Source: Nostocales cyanobacterium LEGE 11386 (GTDB lineage: Bacteria > Cyanobacteriota > Cyanobacteriia > Cyanobacteriales > Nostocaceae). From it: 64,000 nucleotides of DNA. Where the stretch lies: assembly GCA_015207155.1 (NCBI GenBank), contig JADEXK010000005.1, positions 79,410 through 143,409 on the forward strand. The letters are read 5' to 3'. Both the position numbers and the translations under genes were made by a program. The notes below the pieces were generated by a model. It was given only the letters and a program-made list of their open reading frames with translations, was not told the DNA's origin and made no database searches. Shown here one piece after another: positions 9,051 to 16,945 of this stretch (position 1 is its first letter; every line of letters begins with the position of its first letter).

Positions 9051-9161
9051 ATGGGTATTAGTACCGCCCTAAAAACTGATAAACACTTGAACGAAATCAA
9101 ATATCAGGCGGCTGCTGCTGATAAAGAACTTGAGCAATATTTGGCTGACGCGATCGCGTAG
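9051..9161 (+). CDS. Possible 36-residue small protein or gene remnant
   Basis: An ATG at 9051 opens a 36-codon frame ending at TAG 9159-9161, encoding a charged, helical peptide (KTDKHLNEIKYQAAAADKEL and onwards) that closes with ADAIA inside a HIP1-like site. The composition is protein-like rather than random, but there is no good ribosome-binding site and no recognised family. It could be a genuine small protein after pyrR or the residue of a decayed gene. Confidence 0.25.
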   Translation: MGISTALKTDKHLNEIKYQAAAADKELEQYLADAIA

Positions 9162-9167
9162 AGGCTC

Positions 9168-9200
9168 AGATCCCCGACTTCTTGAAGAAGTCGGGGATCT
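9168..9200. terminator. 14-bp-stem hairpin, likely bidirectional terminator / dispersed palindrome
   Basis: The arm AGATCCCCGACTTC pairs perfectly with GAAGTCGGGGATCT around a TTGAA loop. It sits between the ends of convergent genes (pyrR side and the histidine kinase), where it could terminate both. Near-identical hairpins recur at 22147 and, degenerate, at 28017, so it also belongs to a dispersed palindromic repeat family. Confidence 0.65.
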
Positions 9201-9227
9201 TTAGGATTCTTTGCCTGTTCCCACTCC

Positions 9228-11120
9228 CTACTCCTTACCTTTAACAGTGCTAATAGTTTGTAATAACTGATTAGCTGTGTAGGGTTTGGATAAAAAAGCT
9301 TTGATGCCAACATCATAAGCTGCGTTGACCTTATCACTTGTTACCAGTCCACTGACGGCGATAATTTTGACACTCGGATTAATTTTTTGCAATGTCCGGA
9401 TAGTTGTCATGCCATCCATAGATGGCATGACCATATCCGTTAAAACAAGAGATATTTCATCTCGATGTTCCACATATAAAGCTATAGCTTCAATACCATC
9501 ACTGGCTGTGATTGCTTTGTAGTTATGACTTTCTAAAGATGTTTTGGTAATATCGCGAATGGCAACTTCGTCATCTACAACCAAAATCAATTCACCATTA
9601 CCTTGAGGTAAGTACTGTTCTACTTCTTCTATGGTTTCTGCTGCCTCTTGTGCTGGCAAATAAACTTTAAAGTGGCTACCTTTTCCCTGCTCGCTGTATA
9701 CATTGACAAAACCGCCATGGCTTTTAATAATACCCAGTACTGTAGAAAGCCCTAGCCCAGTGCCTTTACCAAGTTCTTTAGTGGTAAAAAATGGCTCAAA
9801 TATCCGATCTAATATTTCTGGTGGAATACCTATTCCCGTATCGATAACAGTAATTACAACATAGGAACCAACTTTGGCATCAATGTTCATTTTGGTGTAA
9901 TTTTCATCAACTAAAAGATTTTCAGCTGATATTTTTAAAGTCCCACCATTAGGCATCGCATCACGAGCATTAACACATAGATTCATCAGTACTTGATGTA
10001 GTTGGGTAGCATCACCAGATACTGTCCACAAGTTTTGTGGCATCCGAGTAGTAATTTCTATTGACTTGGGAAAGGTTTCTTTAATAATTTGCTGAACTTC
10101 GATAATTAAGTGTTTTAGTTGTAAAAGGGTGCGTTCTCCTTCCAGTCCACGAGTAAAAGATAATACTTGCTTGACTAAATTGGCTCCACGTTTAGCATTG
10201 GAAATCAATATCGGCAGTAATTGCCGAGAGCGCTCATCATTGATTTTTGACTCTAAAAGTTGCGCTGTCATCAAAATTGGAGCCAGAACATTGTTGAGGT
10301 CGTGGGCGATACCGCTTGCTAAAGTGCCAATACTTTCTAATCGTTGGGTGCGGAGAAATTGGGCTTCTAATTGTTTTTTTTGCGTAATATCAGTATTAAC
10401 AACTAAGATAGACTTTGGTTTGTTACCGAAGTCGCGGACTAATGTCCAACGACTTTCGACAATAATGTCTTTACCTGATTTGGTTCTTTGATGTAACTCT
10501 CCCTCCCAGGAACCATTTTTCATCAGATAGTTGAATGCTGCTTGTAATAGAGGTTCATTTTTCTCATGCCACAAATCTTGTGTTTTTTTACCAATCGCCT
10601 CTTCTTTTTTCCAACCGTATAAACTCTCCGCCGCTTTATTCCAAAATAAAACTGGATCGTCTAAATCATGCACAAAAATGGCATCGGTGGCAATATCAAG
10701 TAAAGCAGCTTGCTCGCGGATTTTTTGTTCTGTTTGTTTGCGCTCCATTGCGTAACGGATAGAACGCTCGAGTAAAGGCGCATTTAACTGGCTTTTTTCA
10801 AGATAATCTGCTGCGCCTGCTTTCATGGCTTCTAGGTCGATTTCCCAATCTCCCTGACCAGTTAATAAAATCATGGGGGAGGAGCAGCCGTTGGCGATGG
10901 CTTCGCGCAAGAGTTCTAAACCATTGTGTATTCCTAATCGGTAGTCTACAAGATAGATATCATGATTATTGTGAGCGATCGCCTCTTTTGCAGCTTCATA
11001 AGTATCTACCCATTCCAACTCACAGCCGGCAAACTGAAATTCCCCGAACCAATCACGAGTTAAAATGTAATCATCTTCATCATCATCAACTAACAGAACT
11101 CTGATTGGGTTTTTGTTCAT
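9228..11120 (-). CDS. Hybrid sensor histidine kinase (REC-PAS-HisKA-HATPase-REC)
   Basis: The 630-residue protein starts with a receiver domain (1-125; acidic pocket LLVDDDEDD, phosphoacceptor in DIYLVDYR). A PAS domain follows (about 135-255), then HisKA with the phosphorylated His in SGIAHDLNNV (about 270-280), HATPase with the GKGTGLGLSTV box (about 448-458), and a C-terminal receiver (about 512-625; LVLTDMVMPSMDG). No membrane segment is seen, so it is cytoplasmic. The final REC could feed back on the kinase or pass phosphate to another partner. Its ATG lies inside the preceding receiver gene (35-bp overlap), so the two are co-transcribed and probably translationally coupled. Its kinase core is closely similar to that of the gene at 15446. 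The signal is unknown. Confidence 0.92.
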   Translation of the reverse strand: MNKNPIRVLLVDDDEDDYILTRDWFGEFQFAGCELEWVDTYEAAKEAIAHNNHDIYLVDYRLGIHNGLELLREAIANGCSSPMILLTGQGDWEIDLEAMKAGAADYLEKSQLNAPLLERSIRYAMERKQTEQKIREQAALLDIATDAIFVHDLDDPVLFWNKAAESLYGWKKEEAIGKKTQDLWHEKNEPLLQAAFNYLMKNGSWEGELHQRTKSGKDIIVESRWTLVRDFGNKPKSILVVNTDITQKKQLEAQFLRTQRLESIGTLASGIAHDLNNVLAPILMTAQLLESKINDERSRQLLPILISNAKRGANLVKQVLSFTRGLEGERTLLQLKHLIIEVQQIIKETFPKSIEITTRMPQNLWTVSGDATQLHQVLMNLCVNARDAMPNGGTLKISAENLLVDENYTKMNIDAKVGSYVVITVIDTGIGIPPEILDRIFEPFFTTKELGKGTGLGLSTVLGIIKSHGGFVNVYSEQGKGSHFKVYLPAQEAAETIEEVEQYLPQGNGELILVVDDEVAIRDITKTSLESHNYKAITASDGIEAIALYVEHRDEISLVLTDMVMPSMDGMTTIRTLQKINPSVKIIAVSGLVTSDKVNAAYDVGIKAFLSKPYTANQLLQTISTVKGKE

Positions 11121-11583
11121 TTCTGCCTCCCAAAGCTTCTAGTGGCAATTCCACTATTTCAAACCAGTATTTTCCTACGCTCTGCATCACTTCAACTAAA
11201 GAGGCAAACGTCACAGGCTTGATGATGAAAGAATTTGCGCCTAAATCATAGGTATGATAAACATCTTCTTCTGCCCCTGAGGTTGTCAGTACTATAACGG
11301 GAATATGCCGTAGAGATGGGTCTGTTTTAATGTCTCTTAGCACTTCCAAACCGTCTTTTTTGGGCATGTTTAAATCTAACAAAATTAATCTCGGTCGTGG
11401 GGCTATAGTTTTGTCAGTATATTGACCACGGTTATACAAATAATCTAGTAACTCCTCACCATTGCTCACAATATACAAATCGATTGGTAATTGACTTTCT
11501 GCCAATGCCTCACGAACTAACATTCTGTCATCTTCATCATCATCAGCCATTAAGATTGTGATGGTTGTTTGCCCATCTTTCAC
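11086..11583 (-). CDS. Single-domain response regulator, Rcp1 type
   Basis: This 165-residue receiver has ILMADDDEDDR (acidic pocket), RLILLDLNMPKKDG (phosphoacceptor Asp at about 72), the conserved Thr in VIVLTTSG and the Lys in FIIKPV. The extended loop between alpha-2 and beta-3 (NRGQYTDKTIAPRP) and the overall form are typical of Rcp1-like regulators that pair with cyanobacterial phytochromes. No output domain is present, so it is a phosphotransfer or protein-binding element. The start is a GTG at 11583. It overlaps the next kinase gene by 35 bp and is preceded by another hybrid kinase at 11715, suggesting one signalling operon. Confidence 0.9.
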   Translation of the reverse strand: MKDGQTTITILMADDDEDDRMLVREALAESQLPIDLYIVSNGEELLDYLYNRGQYTDKTIAPRPRLILLDLNMPKKDGLEVLRDIKTDPSLRHIPVIVLTTSGAEEDVYHTYDLGANSFIIKPVTFASLVEVMQSVGKYWFEIVELPLEALGGRNEQKPNQSSVS

Positions 11584-11714
11584 TCTGTATCTTCTCCTTT
11601 ACATTACTTATTAATACAAATTCAGTATGAAATTGCAACAAATTCTTAGAATATCTTTGTAGAATGAAGATCCCATTTTACCGTCTTGATATAATCCCTC
11701 CGCAGGAAGAAAAA

Positions 11715-14690
11715 TTAAGAATGGTAATTAATCGGCAATTTGACAATAAATTTTGTGCCTTGTCCTGGTTCACTTTGTGCTGAAATACTTCCGTGATGTC
11801 GTTCAACAATTTTCCGGCAGATAGCTAAACCCATACCTGTACCTTTGTATTCTCTGTGACCATGTAAACGTTGAAAAATGTTAAAAATGCGATCAACAAA
11901 CTTTTCTGCAAAACCAATACCATTATCTTCTACAATGACTTGGCAAGTTTCCGCAGCAACAGAAACTTTATCTGATTGATTGTGGAAAAGTTGACTGTAA
12001 ACTTTGACAACAGGCGGTACATGGGGGCGGTGGAACTTGAGCGCGTTGCCAATGAGATTTTGCAACAGTTGGCGCATCTGTAAGGGATCAGCTTTAATAG
12101 TGGGTAAATCACCTATTTCTACCTGTCCATTTGTTTGCTGAATACTTACTTCTAAATCAGACAATACCTCTTGTGCTATCTGGGCCAAATTCACGGAGAC
12201 AAAAGGCTGTGCCCTAGTGGTAACTCGTGAAAGTGTCAATAAATCCTTAATTAAAGTCTGCATCCGGAAGGCTGCATTTTGCATCCGTTCTAGATAATCG
12301 TGTCCTTGTTCACTTAAGTTGTTGCCACAGGTAGTTTTCAGTCGCTCACTGAAAGTTGTAATTTTACGTAATGGCTCTTGTAAATCATGAGAGGCGATAA
12401 AGGCAAATTGCTGCAATTCTTGATTAGAACGAGCGAGTTCTTGCCGTTGACGAGTTTCTTTATCTAAAATCGAGCTTTGGTCTAAAGCCACACCTATTTG
12501 ATCTGCCAGTTGTCGCAACAGTTCAATTTCCCAGTTCGTCCACTGACGGGGATGGGCGCACTGATGGGCAATTAACAACCCCCAAAGTTGATTTTCGCGG
12601 AAAACTGGGACGATCAGGTTGGCTTTAACATCAAATTGTTGCAGCCATTTGATATAAGCAGGGTGGAGTGCAGCCTGTTCTATATCAGTAATAGCGCTAA
12701 TTCGCCCCTGACGATATTGCTCAATGTAACCTTCCCGCAAAGAAGCATCGGTAATATCCTGTCCCAGCACCACGGGTAATCCAGGGACTACTGCTTCTTT
12801 CAAGACAACATAAGCACCATTGGCTCGTAGCCGCAAGATTAATACACGGTCTGCATGTAGGAGCTTTTGTACTTCTGTAACGCTGGTTTCGAGAATTTCA
12901 TCGATTTGTAAAGACTTGCGAATTTTTAAAGTGATATCAGCGAATAATTGCGATCGCAAGTTTTGGCGTTCTAATTCTGCTTGTACTTGTTTGAGTTCGC
13001 GCAGTGCGGCTCGCCGTTCGCTAATATCCATCATCCCACCAATCATTCGCACTACTTTACCATTTTCATCCCACACAGCCTGACCGCGATTTAAAATCCA
13101 CTTGTAAGAGCCATCCTTACACTGAACTTGATGCTCGCTAGTATAAAATAAAGTTTTTTTAGCACAGTGTTCAGTAATTGCTTTTCTTACCGCATCAAGA
13201 TTATCTGGATGTATTCTGTTTGTCCATTCATATAAATTGTTGGAAACCTCGTAGTCTTCGTAACCAAGCATTTCCTTCCAGCGCTTCGAGAAAAATACTT
13301 CATTCGTTTTCAGGTTCCAGTCCCAAATGCCATCATTGTTACCCCGCACAGCCAATTGCCAACGTTCTTCACTTGTTTTGAGTGCATCTTCGACTCGTTG
13401 ACGCTCAATAGCTGTGGCTAAGACATTGGCAATAGCTTGGAGAAAATAAATATCATCTTTAGTAAAGGTATGCTGTCTAGTTGTATGTGCCCCTAAAACG
13501 CCAAAAGGGCTTTCTTTACCATGAATTACCACACTTATGCCACCAATCACTTGATGCTCATGTAGCAATGGTGGGCCACTAAATCGCGTTTCTTGACGAA
13601 GATTACCGACAATCACTGGTTCCTGGGAAAGTAAGGTGTAGCCAGCTTGCGAATTGACGTCGGTGCTGACACTTGCTTGTCCCACCAAACCAGAGTGCCA
13701 GCCTACTCCCGCCCGTAGTAGTAAGGCGTCGCCATCTGGTAGCAGTTCCAAAATTTTGCAATATTCCACCCTCAGACACTGAGCAACAAGCGTCACACAC
13801 GAATTCATCAGTGTAGTCAAATCTGTGCCAGCTAGGGCTTTTTGACTGAGTTGAGCGACAACAGCTTGTTGATTGGCTTGAATCTCTAGTGCTTCTTCTG
13901 CTTGCTTGCGTTTGGTAATATCAATATCTACCCCACACATCTGTACAGCCACCCCAGCAGCATCACGAAAGACTACTCCTTTGCTGGCTAACCAGCGAAT
14001 GCTACCATCGGCAAGAACAACACGAAATTCAATTTCATAGTCTATCCCTGCTTGAATTGCTTGTTGATCCGCATACCTGACGAAATTCTGATCTTGAGGA
14101 TGAACACAATTAATGAAAGCTTCGTAAGTGCCATCAAAAGAGCCTTTTGACTTACCATAAAGCGCCTCTAGGGTATCCGACCAAGTAATTTGTTTGGTTA
14201 AGAGGTTCCAGTTCCAAATACCCATGTGGGCTGCCTCTAATGCCATCCTCAGTTGTGCTTCTCGCAACTGTGCTGCTTCAGTTTGTTGTCGTAATTCCCG
14301 GATTGCCCGCTTGGCTTCCAGAAGACGGCGGAGTCTTTGAGACAATACTGGCCACTGAATTGGCTTGGTGATAAAATCGGTTGCACCTACAGCGAAAGCT
14401 TGCTCTACAGAGGCTTGATCGTAAAGTGCAGTGATCATTAATATCAGTGTGTTTTCCCCATCGGGGAGTGTTTGCAACTTAGCGCAGCAGCTAAAGCCAT
14501 CCATCACTGGCATTATGGCATCCAGCAGTACTATATCTGGGTGTAGGTGAGTATAGATAGCAAGCGCCTCAAAACCATTCCTTGCTTCTGCCACCTGATA
14601 TCCGGCTTGTTTTATCAGATAACACAGCTGCATTCGAGTAAAATCATTATCATCTACAACCAAAATCAGGGCAGAGTCTTGATTGGTCAT
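11715..14690 (-). CDS. Multidomain sensor histidine kinase (REC-PAS-GAF-PAS-GAF-HisKA-HATPase)
   Basis: The 991-residue cytoplasmic protein has an N-terminal receiver (about 1-125; VDDNDFTRM, LLDAIMPVMDG), PAS with PAC (about 150-265), GAF (about 285-440), PAS with PAC (about 450-570), a second GAF (about 590-735), HisKA of the phytochrome type with FIASHDLQEPLRKI, and HATPase with a GTGMGLAICRKIVERH box. The second GAF has the RAN-like KANLIVPV and WGLLIAHQC motifs of cyanobacteriochromes. However, it has HPAYIKWL where the Cys-His chromophore site would be, so it is not expected to bind bilin by the canonical Cys. The likely partner is the Rcp1-type receiver 132 bases downstream. Ligand or signal is unknown. 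Confidence 0.92.
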   Translation of the reverse strand: MTNQDSALILVVDDNDFTRMQLCYLIKQAGYQVAEARNGFEALAIYTHLHPDIVLLDAIMPVMDGFSCCAKLQTLPDGENTLILMITALYDQASVEQAFAVGATDFITKPIQWPVLSQRLRRLLEAKRAIRELRQQTEAAQLREAQLRMALEAAHMGIWNWNLLTKQITWSDTLEALYGKSKGSFDGTYEAFINCVHPQDQNFVRYADQQAIQAGIDYEIEFRVVLADGSIRWLASKGVVFRDAAGVAVQMCGVDIDITKRKQAEEALEIQANQQAVVAQLSQKALAGTDLTTLMNSCVTLVAQCLRVEYCKILELLPDGDALLLRAGVGWHSGLVGQASVSTDVNSQAGYTLLSQEPVIVGNLRQETRFSGPPLLHEHQVIGGISVVIHGKESPFGVLGAHTTRQHTFTKDDIYFLQAIANVLATAIERQRVEDALKTSEERWQLAVRGNNDGIWDWNLKTNEVFFSKRWKEMLGYEDYEVSNNLYEWTNRIHPDNLDAVRKAITEHCAKKTLFYTSEHQVQCKDGSYKWILNRGQAVWDENGKVVRMIGGMMDISERRAALRELKQVQAELERQNLRSQLFADITLKIRKSLQIDEILETSVTEVQKLLHADRVLILRLRANGAYVVLKEAVVPGLPVVLGQDITDASLREGYIEQYRQGRISAITDIEQAALHPAYIKWLQQFDVKANLIVPVFRENQLWGLLIAHQCAHPRQWTNWEIELLRQLADQIGVALDQSSILDKETRQRQELARSNQELQQFAFIASHDLQEPLRKITTFSERLKTTCGNNLSEQGHDYLERMQNAAFRMQTLIKDLLTLSRVTTRAQPFVSVNLAQIAQEVLSDLEVSIQQTNGQVEIGDLPTIKADPLQMRQLLQNLIGNALKFHRPHVPPVVKVYSQLFHNQSDKVSVAAETCQVIVEDNGIGFAEKFVDRIFNIFQRLHGHREYKGTGMGLAICRKIVERHHGSISAQSEPGQGTKFIVKLPINYHS

Positions 14691-14714
14691 TAGTCAATAA
14701 GTGATAAATTATGA

Positions 14715-14970
14715 GATTTTCAATAATTCCTGTGCTGTCTAGGTTTCAGGCAAAAAGCTGGCTGTAAAGATGCCTGAACTATCAGTAAGTACTCATTTGT
14801 TACCAATCCACCGATGGCGATCGCAGGTAGTTGTGGAATCATAATAATTGTATGGTGCATGAATGGTAGTTTCTCCATCCATAATTTGGCATCATCATCT
14901 TGATAATAGCTACCCTATTTTATCTTGATACTGCCACTATTTTGCTAATGCTTCCATGGCATTACCAAAA
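14715..14970 (-). pseudogene. Decayed receiver (REC) domain, former C-terminus of the kinase at 15446
   Basis: Read on the minus strand with frameshifts and stop codons, this stretch still resembles the C-terminal receiver of the paralogous kinase at 9228. A MEALA block matches the paralogue's IEAIA, MMMP followed by a YGW/DG-like region and TTI match its MVMPSMDGMTTI, and a nucleotide run encoding GGLVTNE matches its SGLVTSD. The DNA for KPYTANQLL is also recognisable near 14730-14750. About 60 codons between the kinase core and this remnant are gone, replaced by the STRR array. I infer that the 15446 gene once encoded a hybrid kinase. Confidence 0.65.
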
Positions 14971-15010
14971 TAGTTGCACTCAGGAAGGAAGCACTCTTTT
15001 TCTTACTCAG

Positions 15011-15182
15011 AGCATGTTTGAAAAGTGTTGGGCGAATATAATTCGCTACTACACAAACTAAGTCCGCCTGCGCGGACTAACACAAAATCAAGTCTTTCAA
15101 ACCCACGAAGGTGGGTTTCGCCTGTATAGCCGCGATTTCTAATCGCCAGGGCAGGTATTAATTTAGACTTTTCAAACAACCT
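15011..15182. mobile_element. 172-bp miniature inverted-repeat element (MITE) with 5-bp target duplication
   Basis: The ends are 16-bp inverted repeats (AGCATGTTTGAAAAGT at the left; its inverted copy at 15167-15182 differs at two bases). They are flanked on each side by CTCAG, consistent with a 5-bp target-site duplication in the STRR unit. Inside are stacked palindromes, for example GCGAATATAATTCGC, AGTCCGCCTGCGCGGACT and AACCCACGAAGGTGGGTT. No open reading frame; it would need a transposase in trans. Confidence 0.7.
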
Positions 15183-15264
15183 CTCAGGAAGGAAGCACTC
15201 AGGAAGGAAGCACTCTTTTTCTTACTCAGGAAGGAAGCACTCAGGAAGGAAGCACTCTTTTTCT

Positions 15265-15375
15265 GGCATTGCTGAATTGGAATATGAAATGCCAAAATTA
15301 CTTTTCTTTTTCTTTGTAACTTTGCGCCTTTGCGACTTTACGTGAGACAAATTCATATCTTTATTCAGCAACGCC
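15265..15375. mobile_element. 111-bp MITE with 13-bp terminal repeats and 8-bp target duplication
   Basis: GGCATTGCTGAAT at 15265-15277 is inverted as ATTCAGCAACGCC at 15363-15375 (one mismatch). The element is flanked by perfect CTTTTTCT direct repeats (15257-15264 and 15376-15383), and removing it restores the STRR spacer ACTCTTTTTCTTACTCAG exactly. This is strong evidence of a transposition event. It has no coding capacity; the parental insertion sequence is not in the window. Confidence 0.75.
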
Positions 15376-15445
15376 CTTTTTCTTACTCAGCACTCAGCAC
15401 TCAGGAAGGAAGCACTCAGGAAGGAAGCACTCAGGAAGGAAGCAC

Positions 15446-16807
15446 TCAGGAAGGAAGCACTGAGTGAGGTAAATATACCTGAAATTGTGTACCTTTGCCT
15501 ACACAACTCGATACTGTGATCAAACCACCATGTCCTTTGACAATTCCCATGACTGTAGAAAGTCCTAGTCCCGTACCTTTACCAAATTCTTTGGTTGTGA
15601 AAAAGGGGTCAAAAATTTTGTCTATTATTTCACCACTGATGCCTAAACCAGTATCAGTAACTGTCAGACAAATGTAAGAACCAACTTTAGCATCAAGGTT
15701 AGTTTTAGCATGATTTTCATCAATAAAAATATTCTCAGCAGATATTGTTAAATTGCCACCGTCGGGCATAGCATCACGAGCATTGAGACACAAATTAATC
15801 AGTACCTGATAGAGTTGTGTGCTGTCACCACGAATTGGTAATAAATTTGGCTGAATTTCTGTAGAGAGGACAATTGATTGGGGAAATGTTTGTTGCACAA
15901 TTTGTTGGATTTCTAAAATCAAATGCTTAATTTGAATCACATTGCGGATATTTGGAGCGGGTTTTCCGGGGAAGTCGCCTTCGATACCTTGCACAAATGA
16001 CAGCACTTGTTTTACTAAATTAGTACCACGTTTTGTATTATTTTCGATTATTGATAAAATCTGTTGAGTGTTGCGATCGCGGCATTTGCTTTGCAGCAGT
16101 TGTACTGACATCAAAATTGGTGATAATACATTATTTAAGTCATGGGCAATACCACTGGCCAGAGTCCCAATACTTTCCATGCGTTGAGCGCGCAAAAATT
16201 GCTGTTCTAATTCTTGTTTTTGGGTAATATCAGTGTCTACGACTAAAAAGGTAGATTCACTGTGACATAATATTTTTGGTGTTTCTTTATACTCTGATTG
16301 TATACTCGTTAGTTCGAGCAAGCTACGCCGCATCTCTAGTTGTTTGATGATGAGGCGGCTAATCGATTGCAACGCCTTTAGTTGTTTTGGTGTGATTTGG
16401 CGTGATATGCGATCTACTACGCACAGAGTGGCGATCGCCTGCCCTCCTGCTACTATCAAAGGTACGCCAACATAAAATCTTACATAAGGTTCTGAAGTAA
16501 CTACGACATTTGTGGCATACTGCTCATCTGCTAAAGTGTCAGGAATAATTAAAATATCTTTTTGCTGGATGCAAAGCCTACAAAAACCAATATCTATAGG
16601 CATTTCCCGTATATCCAACCCTACTTTTGCTTTGAACCACTGACGATTGGTGTCAAGCAAATTAATTAAAGCTATGGGTGCATCACAAATCTGCGCGGCT
16701 AAGAACACCAAATCATCGAATGCTTGTTCTGGCGCAGAGTCGAGAATCTGATACTGATAGAGAGCCTCAATCCTTGCTACTTCATGATTACACACAGAAG
16801 ATTTCAT
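15446..16807 (-). CDS. GAF-domain sensor histidine kinase, C-terminally truncated hybrid
   Basis: The 453-residue protein has an N-terminal GAF domain (about 20-165, with FDDLVFLAAQICDAPIALIN and GFCRLCIQQ), then a short linker VVDTDITQKQELEQQFLRAQ that equals the end of a PAS/PAC domain whose body is missing. HisKA follows (SGIAHDLNNVLSPILM, about 220-235), and HATPase ending with the GKGTGLGLSTVMGIVKGHGG box. From the linker on it closely parallels the kinase at 9228. Where that protein continues into a receiver, this one ends LPHSVLPS, the last residues being encoded by STRR units. Both ATP- and His-box residues are intact, so kinase activity is plausible, but the phosphoryl acceptor is no longer attached. 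Confidence 0.88.
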   Translation of the reverse strand: MKSSVCNHEVARIEALYQYQILDSAPEQAFDDLVFLAAQICDAPIALINLLDTNRQWFKAKVGLDIREMPIDIGFCRLCIQQKDILIIPDTLADEQYATNVVVTSEPYVRFYVGVPLIVAGGQAIATLCVVDRISRQITPKQLKALQSISRLIIKQLEMRRSLLELTSIQSEYKETPKILCHSESTFLVVDTDITQKQELEQQFLRAQRMESIGTLASGIAHDLNNVLSPILMSVQLLQSKCRDRNTQQILSIIENNTKRGTNLVKQVLSFVQGIEGDFPGKPAPNIRNVIQIKHLILEIQQIVQQTFPQSIVLSTEIQPNLLPIRGDSTQLYQVLINLCLNARDAMPDGGNLTISAENIFIDENHAKTNLDAKVGSYICLTVTDTGLGISGEIIDKIFDPFFTTKEFGKGTGLGLSTVMGIVKGHGGLITVSSCVGKGTQFQVYLPHSVLPS

Positions 16808-16822
16808 GAAATTTTTCCTACT

Positions 16823-16945
16823 ATGACTGAATTACAACTTGCCCTCTTGTTAATTGCGCTGCTCTCAATTTATGAAGTTGGAAAGTATAGGGGTGATATC
16901 GCTAAAGTGATGCCTGTTATAAGTCTGTTTTCAAGTACCATATAA
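16823..16945 (+). CDS. Possible 40-residue single-helix membrane peptide
   Basis: An ATG at 16823, 15 bases from the divergent kinase start, opens a 40-codon frame with a hydrophobic stretch (LQLALLLIALLSIYEVG) followed by KYRGD, a plausible membrane microprotein. No Shine-Dalgarno is seen and no family is recognised, so this may be chance. Confidence 0.2.
   Translation: MTELQLALLLIALLSIYEVGKYRGDIAKVMPVISLFSSTI

Larger units (their letters stand above)
14691..15445. other. Repeat-rich region holding a decayed receiver domain, STRR array and two nested miniature elements
   Basis: This 755-base gap contains, in order, receiver-domain remnants (14715-14970), an STRR array from about 14978, an inserted 172-bp element (15011-15182), more STRR, a 111-bp element (15265-15375), and a final STRR run into the end of the kinase gene. 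Each is listed separately. Confidence 0.8.
14978..15466. repeat. STRR array (CAGGAAGGAAGCACT units) interrupted by two inserted elements
   Basis: A 15-bp unit CTCAGGAAGGAAGCA is repeated, alternating with a spacer ACTCTTTTTCTTACTCAG. Ignoring the two insertions, the array has roughly ten units. The spacer plus CAGCACTCAGCACT also occurs inverted after hemW (50183-50279), so both loci hold the same repeat family. The array runs into the coding sequence of the kinase and supplies its last codons and stop. Confidence 0.85.

Noticed and set aside
12350..12950. Bilin-binding cyanobacteriochrome domain in the kinase at 11715
   Set aside because: The second GAF has the framework motifs but HPAYIKWL in place of the Cys-His site and no DXCF Cys, so covalent bilin attachment is not expected.
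12588..13381. Plus-strand frames inside the large sensor kinase
   Set aside because: They are antisense to a clearly conserved multidomain protein; the Ser/Arg/Cys-rich composition is typical of shadow frames.
14978..15466. CRISPR array
   Set aside because: The repeats are direct tandem 15-mers with a common spacer, not repeats separated by unique spacers, and no cas gene is present.
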